A DNA stretch of 32,421 bases from Acidobacteriota bacterium (GCA_029263355.1 JAJCXQ010000012.1:1-32421); one strand, 5' to 3'. Numbered from the stretch's first letter, positions 1 through 10,063 are shown. Translations and numbers: made by a program. Notes: generated by a model not told the origin, from the letters alone.

Positions 1-180
1 ACGGGCGTCAAAAATGGTGCCGCGCGGCGGGTACAGCATCACAACTTTCTGCTGCTGCCTCGTCGCCTGCTTACGATAATGATCGTGTTTGCGTACCTGA
101 AGATCGTAGAGACGCAACGCGATAACGCAGAGCCAAGCCCCCGCCAACACCCAGAGCAAACCTAGTCGAACCGACTTCAC
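1..180 (-). CDS. ftsI: FtsI/PBP3-type peptidoglycan transpeptidase, N-terminal fragment
   Basis: Only the first 60 codons are present; the gene continues beyond base 1. It starts with GTG at 180-178, which overlaps the ftsL stop as GTGA. The translation begins VKSVRLGLLWVLAGAW, a short basic stretch and one transmembrane helix (about residues 4-24). It then reads RLYDLQV and, near residues 53-58, RGTIFD, the conserved segment just after the membrane anchor of class B penicillin-binding proteins. The family cross-links septal peptidoglycan as part of the divisome with FtsW. Its position directly after mraZ, rsmH and ftsL is the standard division/cell-wall cluster order, which supports the call although no catalytic motif (SxxK, SxN, KTG) lies in the window. 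Confidence 0.85.
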   Translation of the reverse strand, partial: MKSVRLGLLWVLAGAWLCVIALRLYDLQVRKHDHYRKQATRQQQKVVMLYPPRGTIFDAR

Positions 181-524
181 CGCACCAGTTCCTCGTAGAA
201 GAGTGTCTGAGTCATCGTCGGCGGCTGCATGCCGAGATCACGCTGAGCGCGCTGGTGGATACGTTCCGGGTGAGCCAGGTAGGAGACCTCGAGCCGCTGA
301 CGCCGCTCCTCTTCCAGCAATCGGTGCAGCTCCTTTTCGAAATCATCAATGCGATAGCCGGTCTCGAGAATCTCGATGTGGACCCAGGTGTATGTGAGGA
401 GACCTCCCCCAAGCACCAGCACCACAGCCACGACGCCCAGCAGATCGCGCAGCAGTCGCCGATCGCGTTCGCGAACCAGGTACGTATTCTCGACCGGCCG
501 GTGGATGGTGTAGGGGTTTCGCAT
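177..524 (-). CDS. ftsL: Cell division protein FtsL-like
   Basis: A 115-residue bitopic membrane protein. Residues 1-26 are basic and cytoplasmic (RERDRRLLRD), residues 27-46 form one transmembrane helix (LLGVVAVVLVLGGGLLTYTW), and residues 50-85 are a heptad-like, charged coiled coil (DDFEKELHRLLEEERRQRLE). The C-terminal HPERIHQRAQRDLGMQPP resembles the short motif shared by FtsL and FtsB proteins. In the family this protein forms a trimer with FtsB and FtsQ and regulates FtsWI. Sequence identity in this family is poor, so size, topology and position between rsmH and ftsI carry the call. The start is ATG at 524, 59 bases after rsmH, with no clear Shine-Dalgarno; its stop overlaps the ftsI start. 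The partner ftsB-like gene lies at 8124-8585. Confidence 0.85.
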   Translation of the reverse strand: MRNPYTIHRPVENTYLVRERDRRLLRDLLGVVAVVLVLGGGLLTYTWVHIEILETGYRIDDFEKELHRLLEEERRQRLEVSYLAHPERIHQRAQRDLGMQPPTMTQTLFYEELVR

Positions 525-560
525 CGTACTGCGCTTAAATTCGAACTAATGTTTCTAAAC

Positions 561-600
561 GAGCTACCGTCTTCGGGAACGAGTTACAGTCTTCGGGCGG
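561..600. repeat. 20-bp tandem direct repeat at the 3' end of rsmH
   Basis: Two adjacent 20-bp units, 561-580 (GAGCTACCGTCTTCGGGAAC) and 581-600 (GAGTTACAGTCTTCGGGCGG), match at about 16 of 20 positions. The rsmH stop codon lies inside the second unit, so the copy at 561-580 sits just beyond the gene. This looks like a small duplication of the end of rsmH rather than a terminator, since it has no dyad and no T-run. Confidence 0.6.
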
Positions 601-1495
601 CCCGCAGTCGAGCCGATCGTGCCCGCGGATTCGCCGCCACTTCTTCGGGAGTTGGGCGCACCGGCTTGCGTGTCAGCACTTCGATCACTCGGGTTTCGGC
701 TCTGGGTCGCCCCGTGACCGGTTCGATCTCTCCAGTCGCCAGGTCACGCAGGGTGTGCTTGACCACGCGATCCTCCAAGCTGTGGTACGAAATCACGACC
801 AAACGACCATCTCGCTCCAACATGCGTACCGATTGATCGAGCAAACTACGAAGCTGCTCGAGTTCTTGGTTGACTTCGATACGCAAGGCCTGGAAAACCT
901 GCGTGGCAGGATGTATGCGTCGCCGATCGAAGCCGGGCTTGGCCCTCTCGATCACCTGTCTCAACTCGGCAGTGGTCTCGAGGGGCTTTTCCCGACGCGC
1001 TTTGTCAATCGCGCGCGCGACTCGACGCGAATGTCTCTCTTCACCGTATTCACTGAAGATTTTGACCAATTCTTCCTCCCGGTAATGATTGACAACGTCT
1101 CGGGCCGTGACGTCTCCGGCCCCCATCCTCATATCGAGAGGGCCGTCTTTCATGAACGAAAACCCGCGTTCGGCCACCTCTAGCTGCATCGAAGAAACAC
1201 CAAGGTCGGCGAGCACTCCGCTCACCTTTGCGATCCCTTGTTCGGCCAGATGGCCTTCCAAACCGTCAAAACGCCCAGTCATCAACCGTGCCCTATCGCC
1301 GAAGTCGGCGAGCCGCTCGCCAGCCAGCTCGAGAGCTTGCCGGTCGCGGTCGATGCCCAATAGCGTTGCTGTTGATGAACTCTCCAGGATCGCGGCGGCA
1401 TGTCCCCCGAGACCCAGCGTGCAATCCACAAAACAACCGCCTCGCGGCGGATCCAAAAATCGAATCGCCTCAGCGCGCAAGACTGGCAGATGCAC
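584..1495 (-). CDS. rsmH: 16S rRNA (cytosine-1402-N4)-methyltransferase RsmH
   Basis: A 303-residue S-adenosylmethionine-dependent enzyme that methylates N4 of C1402 in the decoding centre of 16S rRNA. The N-terminus HLPVLRAEAIRFL and the SAM-binding segment VDCTLGLGGHAAAIL (about residues 22-37) are typical. Further family signatures are LADLGVSSMQLE, the RGFSFMKDGPLDMRM segment, and near the C-terminus ISYHSLEDRVVKHTLRD. Length and motif order match the family, so it looks intact. The start is GTG at 1495, 11 bases after mraZ; a GGAGG sits at a suitable distance upstream, inside the end of mraZ. It lies between mraZ and ftsL, as in most bacteria, and is likely cotranscribed from the mraZ promoter. 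A 20-bp duplication spans its stop codon. Confidence 0.96.
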   Translation of the reverse strand: MHLPVLRAEAIRFLDPPRGGCFVDCTLGLGGHAAAILESSSTATLLGIDRDRQALELAGERLADFGDRARLMTGRFDGLEGHLAEQGIAKVSGVLADLGVSSMQLEVAERGFSFMKDGPLDMRMGAGDVTARDVVNHYREEELVKIFSEYGEERHSRRVARAIDKARREKPLETTAELRQVIERAKPGFDRRRIHPATQVFQALRIEVNQELEQLRSLLDQSVRMLERDGRLVVISYHSLEDRVVKHTLRDLATGEIEPVTGRPRAETRVIEVLTRKPVRPTPEEVAANPRARSARLRAARRL

Positions 1496-1506
1496 AATGC
1501 CTCCGA

Positions 1507-1947
1507 TCAGATTCCGCGTTCTGCCAAGGCCTGAAAGTCCTCATCGCTAAACGGCTCCTCGAGCAGCTTCTGACTGAACCGCTCATGGTTCCAGATCTCG
1601 AGATGCTCGATACGACCACTGACCACCACGTCCCCGGTCATCTCCGCTCGTTCGCGCAGAATCTGCGGAATCACGACCCGACCCTGGGCGTCGAGACGTA
1701 GCTGTTGACCAAAGTAGTTGACGCGCTCCAGAAACCGCTGCTTGGATCGGTCCGACGACGGAACATCAGCCAACTTCTGCTCTATCTCCTCCCATGCTGC
1801 AAGGGGATAAAGCTTCGCCGACTGGCCCACGATCGAAGTGATGAAGACTTCCGCCCCGTAGCTCTCCTCCAACAGGCGTCGAAACTCTGTCGGGACCTTG
1901 AGGCGTCCCTTGCTATCTATCTTGGCTGGAGCACTACCACGGAACAT
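1507..1947 (-). CDS. mraZ: Transcriptional regulator MraZ
   Basis: A 146-residue DNA-binding protein that heads the division/cell-wall cluster. It has the two SpoVT/AbrB-like halves expected of MraZ, each with a D-x2-GR-x3-P core: AKIDSKGRLKVP near residues 8-19 and LRLDAQGRVVIP near residues 85-96. The reading frame is open further upstream (to about 2094), but the ATG at 1947 gives the usual MFRGS-type N-terminus and family length, and has a purine-rich GAGGCGGAAGAAG just before it; the upstream extension overlaps the operator and is unlikely to be translated. Family members bind direct repeats upstream of their own gene and repress the cluster; such repeats are visible at 2001-2030. rsmH follows after 11 bases. 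Confidence 0.94.
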   Translation of the reverse strand: MFRGSAPAKIDSKGRLKVPTEFRRLLEESYGAEVFITSIVGQSAKLYPLAAWEEIEQKLADVPSSDRSKQRFLERVNYFGQQLRLDAQGRVVIPQILRERAEMTGDVVVSGRIEHLEIWNHERFSQKLLEEPFSDEDFQALAERGI

Positions 1948-1997
1948 GAGTCTTCTTCCGCCTCGTTCGAGGAATATTCCCCAAACCCTATCATTGA

Positions 1998-2034
1998 GAC
2001 CCACTATTGTCCACTTTCGTCCACTTTTGTCCCC
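1998..2034 (-). promoter_or_regulatory. Probable MraZ operator: three 10-bp direct repeats
   Basis: On the minus strand, reading toward mraZ, three head-to-tail 10-bp units appear at 2030-2021, 2020-2011 and 2010-2001: ACAAAAGTGG, ACGAAAGTGG, ACAATAGTGG, followed by GTC. The AGTGG core recurs every 10 bp, one helical turn. Known MraZ proteins bind short G-rich direct repeats with this spacing next to the mraZ promoter. The array ends about 50 bases before the mraZ ATG. No confident -35/-10 pair was found; the repeats probably overlap the promoter, as expected for autorepression. Confidence 0.75.
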
Positions 2035-2282
2035 GCCTTGAGGAACATGCTCCACTGCAACCCGCGAAGGCGGGCAACGAGCAACAGTCGGCAATAGCGG
2101 ACGACCCGTTCGGACGACGCCAAGCTTTTGGAATCAAGCGTTTCGTGGCATGCGGCAGCGCAACGACAGATCGGGCACGGCGGGCGGAAACGGCAAGTCG
2201 CTCCCGGCGGCACGAAGAAAGGGAAGGTTTTTCGACCCGGTCTTGGGTGAAACTACATCATATTGACGCAAGAGGATAAAGC

Positions 2283-2300
2283 ACCCCAATATATAGGGGT
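2283..2300. promoter_or_regulatory. 18-bp near-perfect palindrome, possible operator
   Basis: The sequence ACCCCAATATATAGGGGT is self-complementary at 16 of 18 positions: 5-bp GC arms flank an AT-rich centre. That form fits a dimeric repressor site better than an RNA terminator, because no T-run follows on either strand. It lies about 45 bases beyond the SurA-like stop and about 250 bases upstream of the MraZ repeats. The bound protein, if any, is unknown. Confidence 0.4.
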
Positions 2301-2343
2301 TCGAGAAACAGTATTTGAAGATTGTTTCCGCGGCTGAAGAAGT

Positions 2344-3441
2344 TCAGCCAACCACTTCCGGGCTTTCGGGCGGTGCATCTTCCGTTTCTAAGATCGGTGC
2401 CCGGAAAAGCTCGAGCTCGTCCTCTTGCTCGTATTCGGGGGCCAGGGCCCGATAGCCGACCGCTTCGCTGGGAAGATTCTCCTGAATGTAGGCATTCTCC
2501 TCGAGAGAGCTCAGGAATTGGCGCAGTTCACGATTGAAGCGAGAGTTGTATTCGCGACGACCAATCAGATCCTGGACCTCGGCGAGGGGCTTCACTTCGG
2601 CCTCCTTGACCTCGGCCACTTGAACGATGTGGTAACCACCACGGGCAGCCACTGGGGCTGAGAATTCTCCGGCCTTCAGACTCCAGGCGGCAGCCGACAG
2701 CGAGTCTTCCAACTCGTCCTTGCGCAGCCATTCGAGATCGATAAGACCTGTCGTCACCCCGTTCTCTTTCAGTGGTGCGACAACCTCTTCAGGGACGGCG
2801 CCGGCAGTCAGCGCTTGGTGGACCTCACCAGCAATCCGCTGCAGCTCGGCATCTTCGAGGCCACTGGACTCGAGGACAATAACTTCCTTCAGCCAGCGCT
2901 GCTCTGGGGTTCGGAACTGCTCTTGGTTGTTGCGGTAGTAAGCTCGCAACTCTTCCTCGTCGATCTTGACTTTGGGTTGCACCTCGCGGCCTACAACCTG
3001 CTGCCACAGCAGTTCCCGACGGGCATTCTCGCGCAACTGCTCGAGGGTCATCCCGGAACTGATCAGCGCCTGGTGTAGCTGCTCTTCGGACTCGATACCT
3101 TGCCGCTCGACCATCCCTTGCACCGCTTCTTTGACCTCGGCATCGGTGACGCGGATGGACTGCTGGTTGGCGAACGAAAGCAGCAGCATCTCGCTGAAGA
3201 CGTTCTGTACCACCACCTGGCCCACTTGTTCGAGACGCGCCTGACGAACGGTGGAGTCGAGGCTCGAGTTGCCGAGAATCGCCGAGATTTCGCTCGCCTT
3301 TCGCGCTTCATACTCGTGCAGCGTGAGGATCTCCTCATTGACCCGTAGCACGATCCGGTTGATGTCTTCGGCAAAAGCCGGCGGAACCGCCAGGCTAAAA
3401 GACGCCAGCAACAGGACGACGGCAATGATGTTGCACTTCAT
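2344..3441 (-). CDS. Periplasmic SurA-like parvulin peptidyl-prolyl isomerase
   Basis: A 365-residue exported folding factor. Residues 1-24 form a signal peptide (MKCNIIAVVLLLASFSLA, cleavage after PAFA). Residues 26-175 are a helical SurA_N-type chaperone region beginning NRIVLRVNEEILTLHEYE. Residues about 182-280 are one parvulin domain, ending in GGYHIVQV, the family's conserved beta strand. The family catalyses prolyl cis-trans isomerisation and escorts outer-membrane proteins. E. coli SurA has two parvulin domains, this has one. The frame is open to 3582, but ATG 3441 is chosen because it begins the signal peptide and has a near-perfect AGGAGGTG (3450-3457) eight bases upstream. The C-terminal 40 residues are very acidic. 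It follows another parvulin gene by 106 bases, probably in the same transcript. Confidence 0.85.
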   Translation of the reverse strand: MKCNIIAVVLLLASFSLAVPPAFAEDINRIVLRVNEEILTLHEYEARKASEISAILGNSSLDSTVRQARLEQVGQVVVQNVFSEMLLLSFANQQSIRVTDAEVKEAVQGMVERQGIESEEQLHQALISSGMTLEQLRENARRELLWQQVVGREVQPKVKIDEEELRAYYRNNQEQFRTPEQRWLKEVIVLESSGLEDAELQRIAGEVHQALTAGAVPEEVVAPLKENGVTTGLIDLEWLRKDELEDSLSAAAWSLKAGEFSAPVAARGGYHIVQVAEVKEAEVKPLAEVQDLIGRREYNSRFNRELRQFLSSLEENAYIQENLPSEAVGYRALAPEYEQEDELELFRAPILETEDAPPESPEVVG

Positions 3442-3547
3442 GATGGGACACCTCCTGATATGGCGCCGGCTTTTGGGGCACGGGTCGGCGTGGTGGGGAC
3501 CTGTCCGAGGCACGACAGCGGTGGCTCTCGGAACCGCTTCGAAACGA

Positions 3548-4504
3548 CTAGCCAGTGCGGGAGGGGGAGTCTTGCTGCGCATAATAACCTTGATAGTCGA
3601 ATGGGAAGTTGGCTGGGAAGACCACGATATTGTATCGCTCGCGGGCTTCGAGAATGAAACCGTTCACCAGCTCGTCCAGATGTAGGCGTTCCAAGGTGGC
3701 ACGGATGTCGTTGCTCACCTCTTCCAAAGGCACCGTCTTGGCGGGGTAGATCGCAACGGTTTGGAAGAGATGGAAACCATAGTCGGCGGAAATGATGTCG
3801 GTGACCTCCCCGGGGGCAAGCTCAAAAATGGCCTCGACAAAGGTGGTCGGGAGGTCTTCCCTCGCCAGTCGCCCTTGGTCACCACCCAGGTGCGCTCGCG
3901 GTTCTTGCGAGATCCGTGCCGCGACCTGAGCGAACTCCTCACCGTCGTCAATGGCCTGCCGGGCTTCTTCGGCGGCGGAGCGCTCCGAAACCAGGATCTG
4001 TCGCAGATGAACTTCTTCCGAGTGTTGATATTTGGCCTTGTGAGCTTCGTAATAAGCCGCGATCTGAGCCTCGCTGGGGACCTGCCGCGGATAATCGCTG
4101 AGCAACACCTCGAGCGCCTGGCGCAGATCGGCCGCAGGCTCGACGAGACCGCGCTCAATCGCCAGTCGGAATAGCAGTTGGGCGTCCAGGAACTGGTCAA
4201 AGAGCTCACTTTGAACAACACTGTCAGGCGACGGATCGCCGCCCGAGATGTTGTCCCGCAAGTAGGTTTCGAACTGACCGTAGTGGATCTCTTCGCCGTC
4301 GATGCGCACCGCGACGTCGGCACCACTGACCGGCGGTTTCTGACAACCGAGAACCGCCACCAGCAACAGGCCGGCGACACCGATCAGGCGTGCCGAACCG
4401 ATCAACCGTGCAAGGCTGATCAACCGTGCAAGGCTAATCAACCGTGCCAAACAATGCACACCTGTACGCTTTTCTGAGCGTCGACTCAACCACGCTGTGG
4501 TCAC
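3548..4504 (-). CDS. Lipoprotein parvulin-type peptidyl-prolyl isomerase
   Basis: A 318-residue predicted lipoprotein foldase. A hydrophobic stretch ending LLLVAVLGC gives a lipobox with Cys54; residues 66-155 are a helical SurA/PrsA-type N-domain (VAVRIDGEEIHYGQFETYL), and residues about 164-252 are a parvulin domain (LRQILVSE, then GDQGRLAREDLPTTF and DYGFHLFQ). It probably assists folding of exported proteins at the membrane. The start GTG at 4504 overlaps the mfd stop as GTGA; a GTG at codon 16 is an alternative. Between that start and the hydrophobic core lie four copies of a six-residue repeat (SLARLI-type) encoded by 18-bp tandem DNA repeats, so the signal peptide n-region is unusually long and repeat-expanded. 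Confidence 0.82.
   Translation of the reverse strand: MTTAWLSRRSEKRTGVHCLARLISLARLISLARLIGSARLIGVAGLLLVAVLGCQKPPVSGADVAVRIDGEEIHYGQFETYLRDNISGGDPSPDSVVQSELFDQFLDAQLLFRLAIERGLVEPAADLRQALEVLLSDYPRQVPSEAQIAAYYEAHKAKYQHSEEVHLRQILVSERSAAEEARQAIDDGEEFAQVAARISQEPRAHLGGDQGRLAREDLPTTFVEAIFELAPGEVTDIISADYGFHLFQTVAIYPAKTVPLEEVSNDIRATLERLHLDELVNGFILEARERYNIVVFPANFPFDYQGYYAQQDSPSRTG
4383..4454. repeat. 18-bp tandem repeat, four units, inside the lipoprotein signal region
   Basis: Units at 4401-4418 and 4419-4436 (ATCAACCGTGCAAGGCTG/A) are identical except for one base, with degenerate copies at 4383-4400 and 4437-4454. The unit is a multiple of three and encodes a repeated S-L-A-R-L-I-type hexapeptide in the lipoprotein parvulin. 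This is direct evidence of in-frame tandem expansion. Confidence 0.85.
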
Positions 4505-7500
4505 GAGCCTGCCTCTGCCCCACTCAGACCTGCCCCACTCAGACCTGCCCCACTCAGGTAGGTCATCACCTCTTGTGCGGTCTCGATGGCGTCGTTCGCC
4601 ATGACTCCATCAAGGGTCAACGCGCCCGATGGACTGAAACGAGAACCCGGTCGCTTCGACACCAGGCTGATCAGCCGATCAGGATCAACCTGTGCATCTT
4701 GGCGCAGACGGATAGTCAGACGGTTACCGCGAGCCGAGATCGACTGCATCCGCAGCGACTCGGCGAGACGCTTGAGCGCTGCTACGCGGATCAGAGTACG
4801 CACTCCATCCGGCGGCGGGCCAAAACGATCACGCAGCTCGGCGAGGACGTCCGCCTCGGCTTCGTCGTCAGCTGCCAGGCGACGGTAAACTTCCATCCGC
4901 AGATTGGGATCGCCGACATAGTCTTCCGGGATCGACATCGGAACCGGCAGGTCGAGAGCGACCGTTGGCGTCTCGTCCGGTGTTTCTCCCTTGAGCTCGG
5001 CAACGGTCTCTTCGAGCATCTTGAGATAGGTCTCGATACCCACTGCCGCGATGTGACCGCTTTGCTCGGCGCCGAGCAGATTACCGGCGCCGCGAATCTC
5101 GAGATCACGCCCCGCCACCCGGAAACCAGCGCCAAGCTCGGTGAATTCGCGGATCGCGTCGAGCCGTTTGCGAGCTTCCTGGGTGAGGATACGGTCGGCG
5201 GAGACCAACAGATAACAGAATGCCAACTGATCGCTGCGACCGACCCTTCCTCGCAACTGGTAGAGCTGCGACAGGCCGAAGCGGTCGGCACGGTGGACAA
5301 TCATCGTATTGACGTTGGGAATGTCGATACCGTTCTCGATGATCGTGGTCGCCAGCAGTACGTCGTATTTGTGGTCGACAAAGGCGTGCATCCGCTTCGA
5401 CAGTTCCTTTTCATCGAGTTGACCGTGGCCGACGGTCACCCGGGCAGAGGGCACCACCTCCCGCAGGTAGGCGGCCATCTTGTCGATGGTCTCGACTCGA
5501 TTGTAGACGTAGTACACCTGCCCCTTGCGCTCCATCTCGTACTCGATCGCCTCTCTGATGAGCTGCGGCTCGAAGGGCAGAATGGCAGTCTCGATCGCCA
5601 TTCGATCCCGTGGCGGCGTCTCGATCAACGACAGGTCGCGCACCCCTGCCAACGATAACTGGAGAGTACGTGGCACCGGTGTCGCCGACATGGCGAGCAC
5701 GTGGACGTCCTTGCGCAGCTTCTTCAGGCGCTCTTTGTGCGCCACCCCGAAACGCTGCTCCTCGTCGATGATAACCAGGCCAAGTTGGGGAAACTTGATC
5801 TTGCGGCCGAGTAGGCGGTGGGTGCCGATCAGAATGTCGATCTTGCCTGCGGCCGCTCGTTTCTCGATGTTGCGGGCTTCGGCGGCAGTACGGAAGCGGG
5901 AGATCATCTCGATCTCCACCGGGGTGCCGGCGAAACGATGCCTGAAGGTCTCCAGGTGCTGATCGGCGAGGATCGTCGTCGGCGCCAGCACCGCCACTTG
6001 ATAGCCGCCGTCGACCACCATCAACGCGGCGCGCATCGCGACCTCCGTCTTGCCGAAGCCGACATCACCGCACAGCAGACGATCCATCGGCCGTTTCTGA
6101 GCAAGATCATCGGCGATCGAATGGATCGCCTCGAGCTGATCCGGGGTCTCGTCATGCTCGAAAGCGGCATCGAATTGTTGCAGCATGTCGCTGCTACCCG
6201 TGATCTGCGGCGCCTCGGCCAACTGGCGCTGGGCATAAAGCTTGAGCAGCTCCTGCGCCATGTCGCGCATACCCTTCTTGATCCGACTCTTGGTACGGTT
6301 CCAAGACGTGCCACCGAGTCGGTCGAGGCGTGGGGCAACGCCTTCGATGCCGCTGTATTTCTGCACCTGATCGAGACGGCTGAGCGGCAGCAATAACCGT
6401 TTGCCGGTGGAGTAGGCAATCTCCATGACCTCGACGCCGGCAGCGCGCTCGGGCATCGCTTCTGCCAGGGCCGGCGGCAGGTCGGTGCGCTCACCACCCT
6501 CGTCGCCGATGCTCCGCAGCGCCATAAACTGGCCGATGCCGTGATCCGAGTGGACCACGTAGTCGCCGATCTTGAGATCGCGCAGAGAGGATAGGAAGGG
6601 CCCGAACCTCTTGTTCTTTTTGACCGCGCGCCGCACTAGCGGACTGCGCCGCAGCAGCTGGCGCTCGCCGAAAACCGTCAGGCCAGCTGCCGGCAGATAA
6701 AAACCACGTTGCAAGTCACCACTGACCAGATCAACACCGCTCGACCCGAGAGCGATATCGCGCCCTTCGAGTAACTCGCCGATCTTCGAGCGATGGTCCT
6801 CGGGCACCACCAATGCGATCCGGTCACCCCGGGACCGGGCAAGCTCGACTTCACGGGGAAACAGCTGCAACTTGTCGTGCAACAGATCGGTGAGGGTAGC
6901 GCCAAAATCGATCGCTGAGGATGTCTTGACGAAGAGATCGCCCAATCGCACCTCGGCCTCGTCGATCCAGCGAGTGACCTGCTCGGCTGGATGCTCGAGC
7001 AGCTCAGGGGGAATTGCCGGGCGTTGCTGCTCAACCCGAGCATTGAAGTCCGTTTGCAGAACCTCGACGTGATGTTCGATCTCGTGACTCAACGACGCCG
7101 GATCTAGGGCGACGATCAGCGGGTTCTCCATCAGATCCGGCAAACAAACAGTTTCGACTGCCAGCAAGGGCAGGAGGTGCTCCCAGCCATCGAATCGTCC
7201 GTTTTCGCGCAAGGCGGTGATCCGCTCGGCGGTCTCTGGGCTGAGCTGAGGCCCCGCCTGATCCGCCATCAGATCGGCGATCAACTGGGCCTCGGTTGCG
7301 CCTTGAGAATACAGCGACAGCGGCAGCACCTCGATGTGTGCAAGGCTGTCTTGGGAACGCTGACTCTGGGGCTCGAAGGTGCGAATCGACTCGACGGTAT
7401 CGCCGAACAGATCGAGGCGAATCGGCGCGGATTGTCCGGGAGGAAAAAAATCGAATACTCCGCCCCGGCTGGCAAACTGGCCAACCTCGAAAACCAAGTC

Positions 7501-8025
7501 GCTACGATCGTAGCCCCAGCGCATCAAATGCTCGATCAGATTGTCGACCGGATGTTCTTCCTCGGGCAGGATGTCGAGACTCGCCGCGGCGAAATCGGCA
7601 GCCAGCGGCAACCGGCGAAAGAAAGCTCGCGGCGTAGTGATCACCGTCGAGACTCGACGCCGGGCGATGCGGTCGACGGCCAACGACTCTTCGGCTCTTA
7701 CCAGCAGCGAGATATCGGCCTCTTGGTAGGGGCTGAGAGAAGGCGCCGGGAAGTAGACCGCACCTTGCTGGGGGCTGAATAGCCGCGCTGCTTCGAGCCA
7801 GGCATAGGCGTCGATCTCGTGCGGGACTACTACCAGAAGTGGACGGCCGAGGTCTTCAGCAATCAACTCCAGTACCCATGCGGCAGCGGTGACCGGCAGG
7901 CGCACCACCTCGCCGAGATCTCCCAACAGGGCACGGTAAGGCGCACTGGCGCGCAACGTCCGAGCAGAGGTATCCCAAACGGTGGAGGCTGCTGAAATGC
8001 GGGAAGAAGCCATGGATTCAGCCAT
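4501..8025 (-). CDS. mfd: Transcription-repair coupling factor Mfd
   Basis: A 1174-residue DNA translocase that removes stalled RNA polymerase at lesions and recruits UvrA. All modules are visible: an N-terminal UvrB-like region (from ALLGDLGEVVRLPVTAAA), the CarD-like polymerase-interaction domain (LKIGDYVVHSDHGIGQF, about residue 483), a RecG-type helicase with Walker A GDVGFGKTEV (Lys659), DEEQRFG box (754-757), SATPVPRTLQLSL, the VI-motif LRGRVGRSDQLAFCYLL, and a C-terminal TRCF domain. Length is normal. The frame opens at a TTG (8034), but ATG 8025 is preferred; ATG 8013 is also possible, and none has a strong Shine-Dalgarno. The C-terminus ends in a degenerate SGAGL repeat. It sits between ftsB and two parvulin genes and overlaps the next gene by four bases. 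Confidence 0.97.
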   Translation of the reverse strand: MAESMASSRISAASTVWDTSARTLRASAPYRALLGDLGEVVRLPVTAAAWVLELIAEDLGRPLLVVVPHEIDAYAWLEAARLFSPQQGAVYFPAPSLSPYQEADISLLVRAEESLAVDRIARRRVSTVITTPRAFFRRLPLAADFAAASLDILPEEEHPVDNLIEHLMRWGYDRSDLVFEVGQFASRGGVFDFFPPGQSAPIRLDLFGDTVESIRTFEPQSQRSQDSLAHIEVLPLSLYSQGATEAQLIADLMADQAGPQLSPETAERITALRENGRFDGWEHLLPLLAVETVCLPDLMENPLIVALDPASLSHEIEHHVEVLQTDFNARVEQQRPAIPPELLEHPAEQVTRWIDEAEVRLGDLFVKTSSAIDFGATLTDLLHDKLQLFPREVELARSRGDRIALVVPEDHRSKIGELLEGRDIALGSSGVDLVSGDLQRGFYLPAAGLTVFGERQLLRRSPLVRRAVKKNKRFGPFLSSLRDLKIGDYVVHSDHGIGQFMALRSIGDEGGERTDLPPALAEAMPERAAGVEVMEIAYSTGKRLLLPLSRLDQVQKYSGIEGVAPRLDRLGGTSWNRTKSRIKKGMRDMAQELLKLYAQRQLAEAPQITGSSDMLQQFDAAFEHDETPDQLEAIHSIADDLAQKRPMDRLLCGDVGFGKTEVAMRAALMVVDGGYQVAVLAPTTILADQHLETFRHRFAGTPVEIEMISRFRTAAEARNIEKRAAAGKIDILIGTHRLLGRKIKFPQLGLVIIDEEQRFGVAHKERLKKLRKDVHVLAMSATPVPRTLQLSLAGVRDLSLIETPPRDRMAIETAILPFEPQLIREAIEYEMERKGQVYYVYNRVETIDKMAAYLREVVPSARVTVGHGQLDEKELSKRMHAFVDHKYDVLLATTIIENGIDIPNVNTMIVHRADRFGLSQLYQLRGRVGRSDQLAFCYLLVSADRILTQEARKRLDAIREFTELGAGFRVAGRDLEIRGAGNLLGAEQSGHIAAVGIETYLKMLEETVAELKGETPDETPTVALDLPVPMSIPEDYVGDPNLRMEVYRRLAADDEAEADVLAELRDRFGPPPDGVRTLIRVAALKRLAESLRMQSISARGNRLTIRLRQDAQVDPDRLISLVSKRPGSRFSPSGALTLDGVMANDAIETAQEVMTYLSGAGLSGAGLSGAEAGS
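4519..4557. repeat. 15-bp tandem repeat at the mfd 3' end
   Basis: Two identical 15-bp units, 4519-4533 and 4534-4548 (CCCACTCAGACCTGC), plus a partial third copy to about 4557, encode the C-terminal SGAGL-SGAGL-SGAE of Mfd. It ends within 20 bases of the mfd stop and about 65 bases from the 18-bp repeat of the next gene. Confidence 0.85.
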
Positions 8026-8123
8026 GGGAGGCAAACATCGCGATCAAGGGTTCGAAACAGAATTAGAGTCGAGTTGAGGCGTCCGGGGTGAGACGATACG
8101 GAGAAAGACTTTACAGAGGGAGA

Positions 8124-9991
<1,868 letters not shown>

Positions 9992-10063
9992 CTAGAAGAT
10001 AGTGGTCTAGAGGATATCGTTCGCAGGCTAACTGCGCCAACCTTCAGTTGCTACAGAAAATTG

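Larger units (their letters stand above)
1948..2343. other. 396-bp non-coding gap upstream of mraZ
   Basis: This stretch separates the SurA-like gene from mraZ, both on the minus strand. It holds the MraZ repeat array (1998-2034), a small hairpin CCCGC-GAAG-GCGGG (2061-2074), a perfect palindrome GGAATATTCC (1971-1980) with an adjacent CCTCG-TT-CGAGG hairpin (1961-1972), and an 18-bp near-palindrome (2283-2300). Short open frames here lack start signals and recognisable products. No terminator with a clear T-run follows the SurA-like gene. Confidence 0.6.

Noticed and set aside
2061..2074. Hairpin CCCGC-GAAG-GCGGG as a terminator
   Set aside because: No T-run on either side and only a 5-bp stem.
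2004..2279. Short open frames on both strands upstream of mraZ
   Set aside because: They cross the MraZ repeat array and have no start signals or family features.
4444..5658. Plus-strand open frame of 404 codons
   Set aside because: Antisense to mfd, whose motifs are unmistakable; the plus translation has no recognisable domain.
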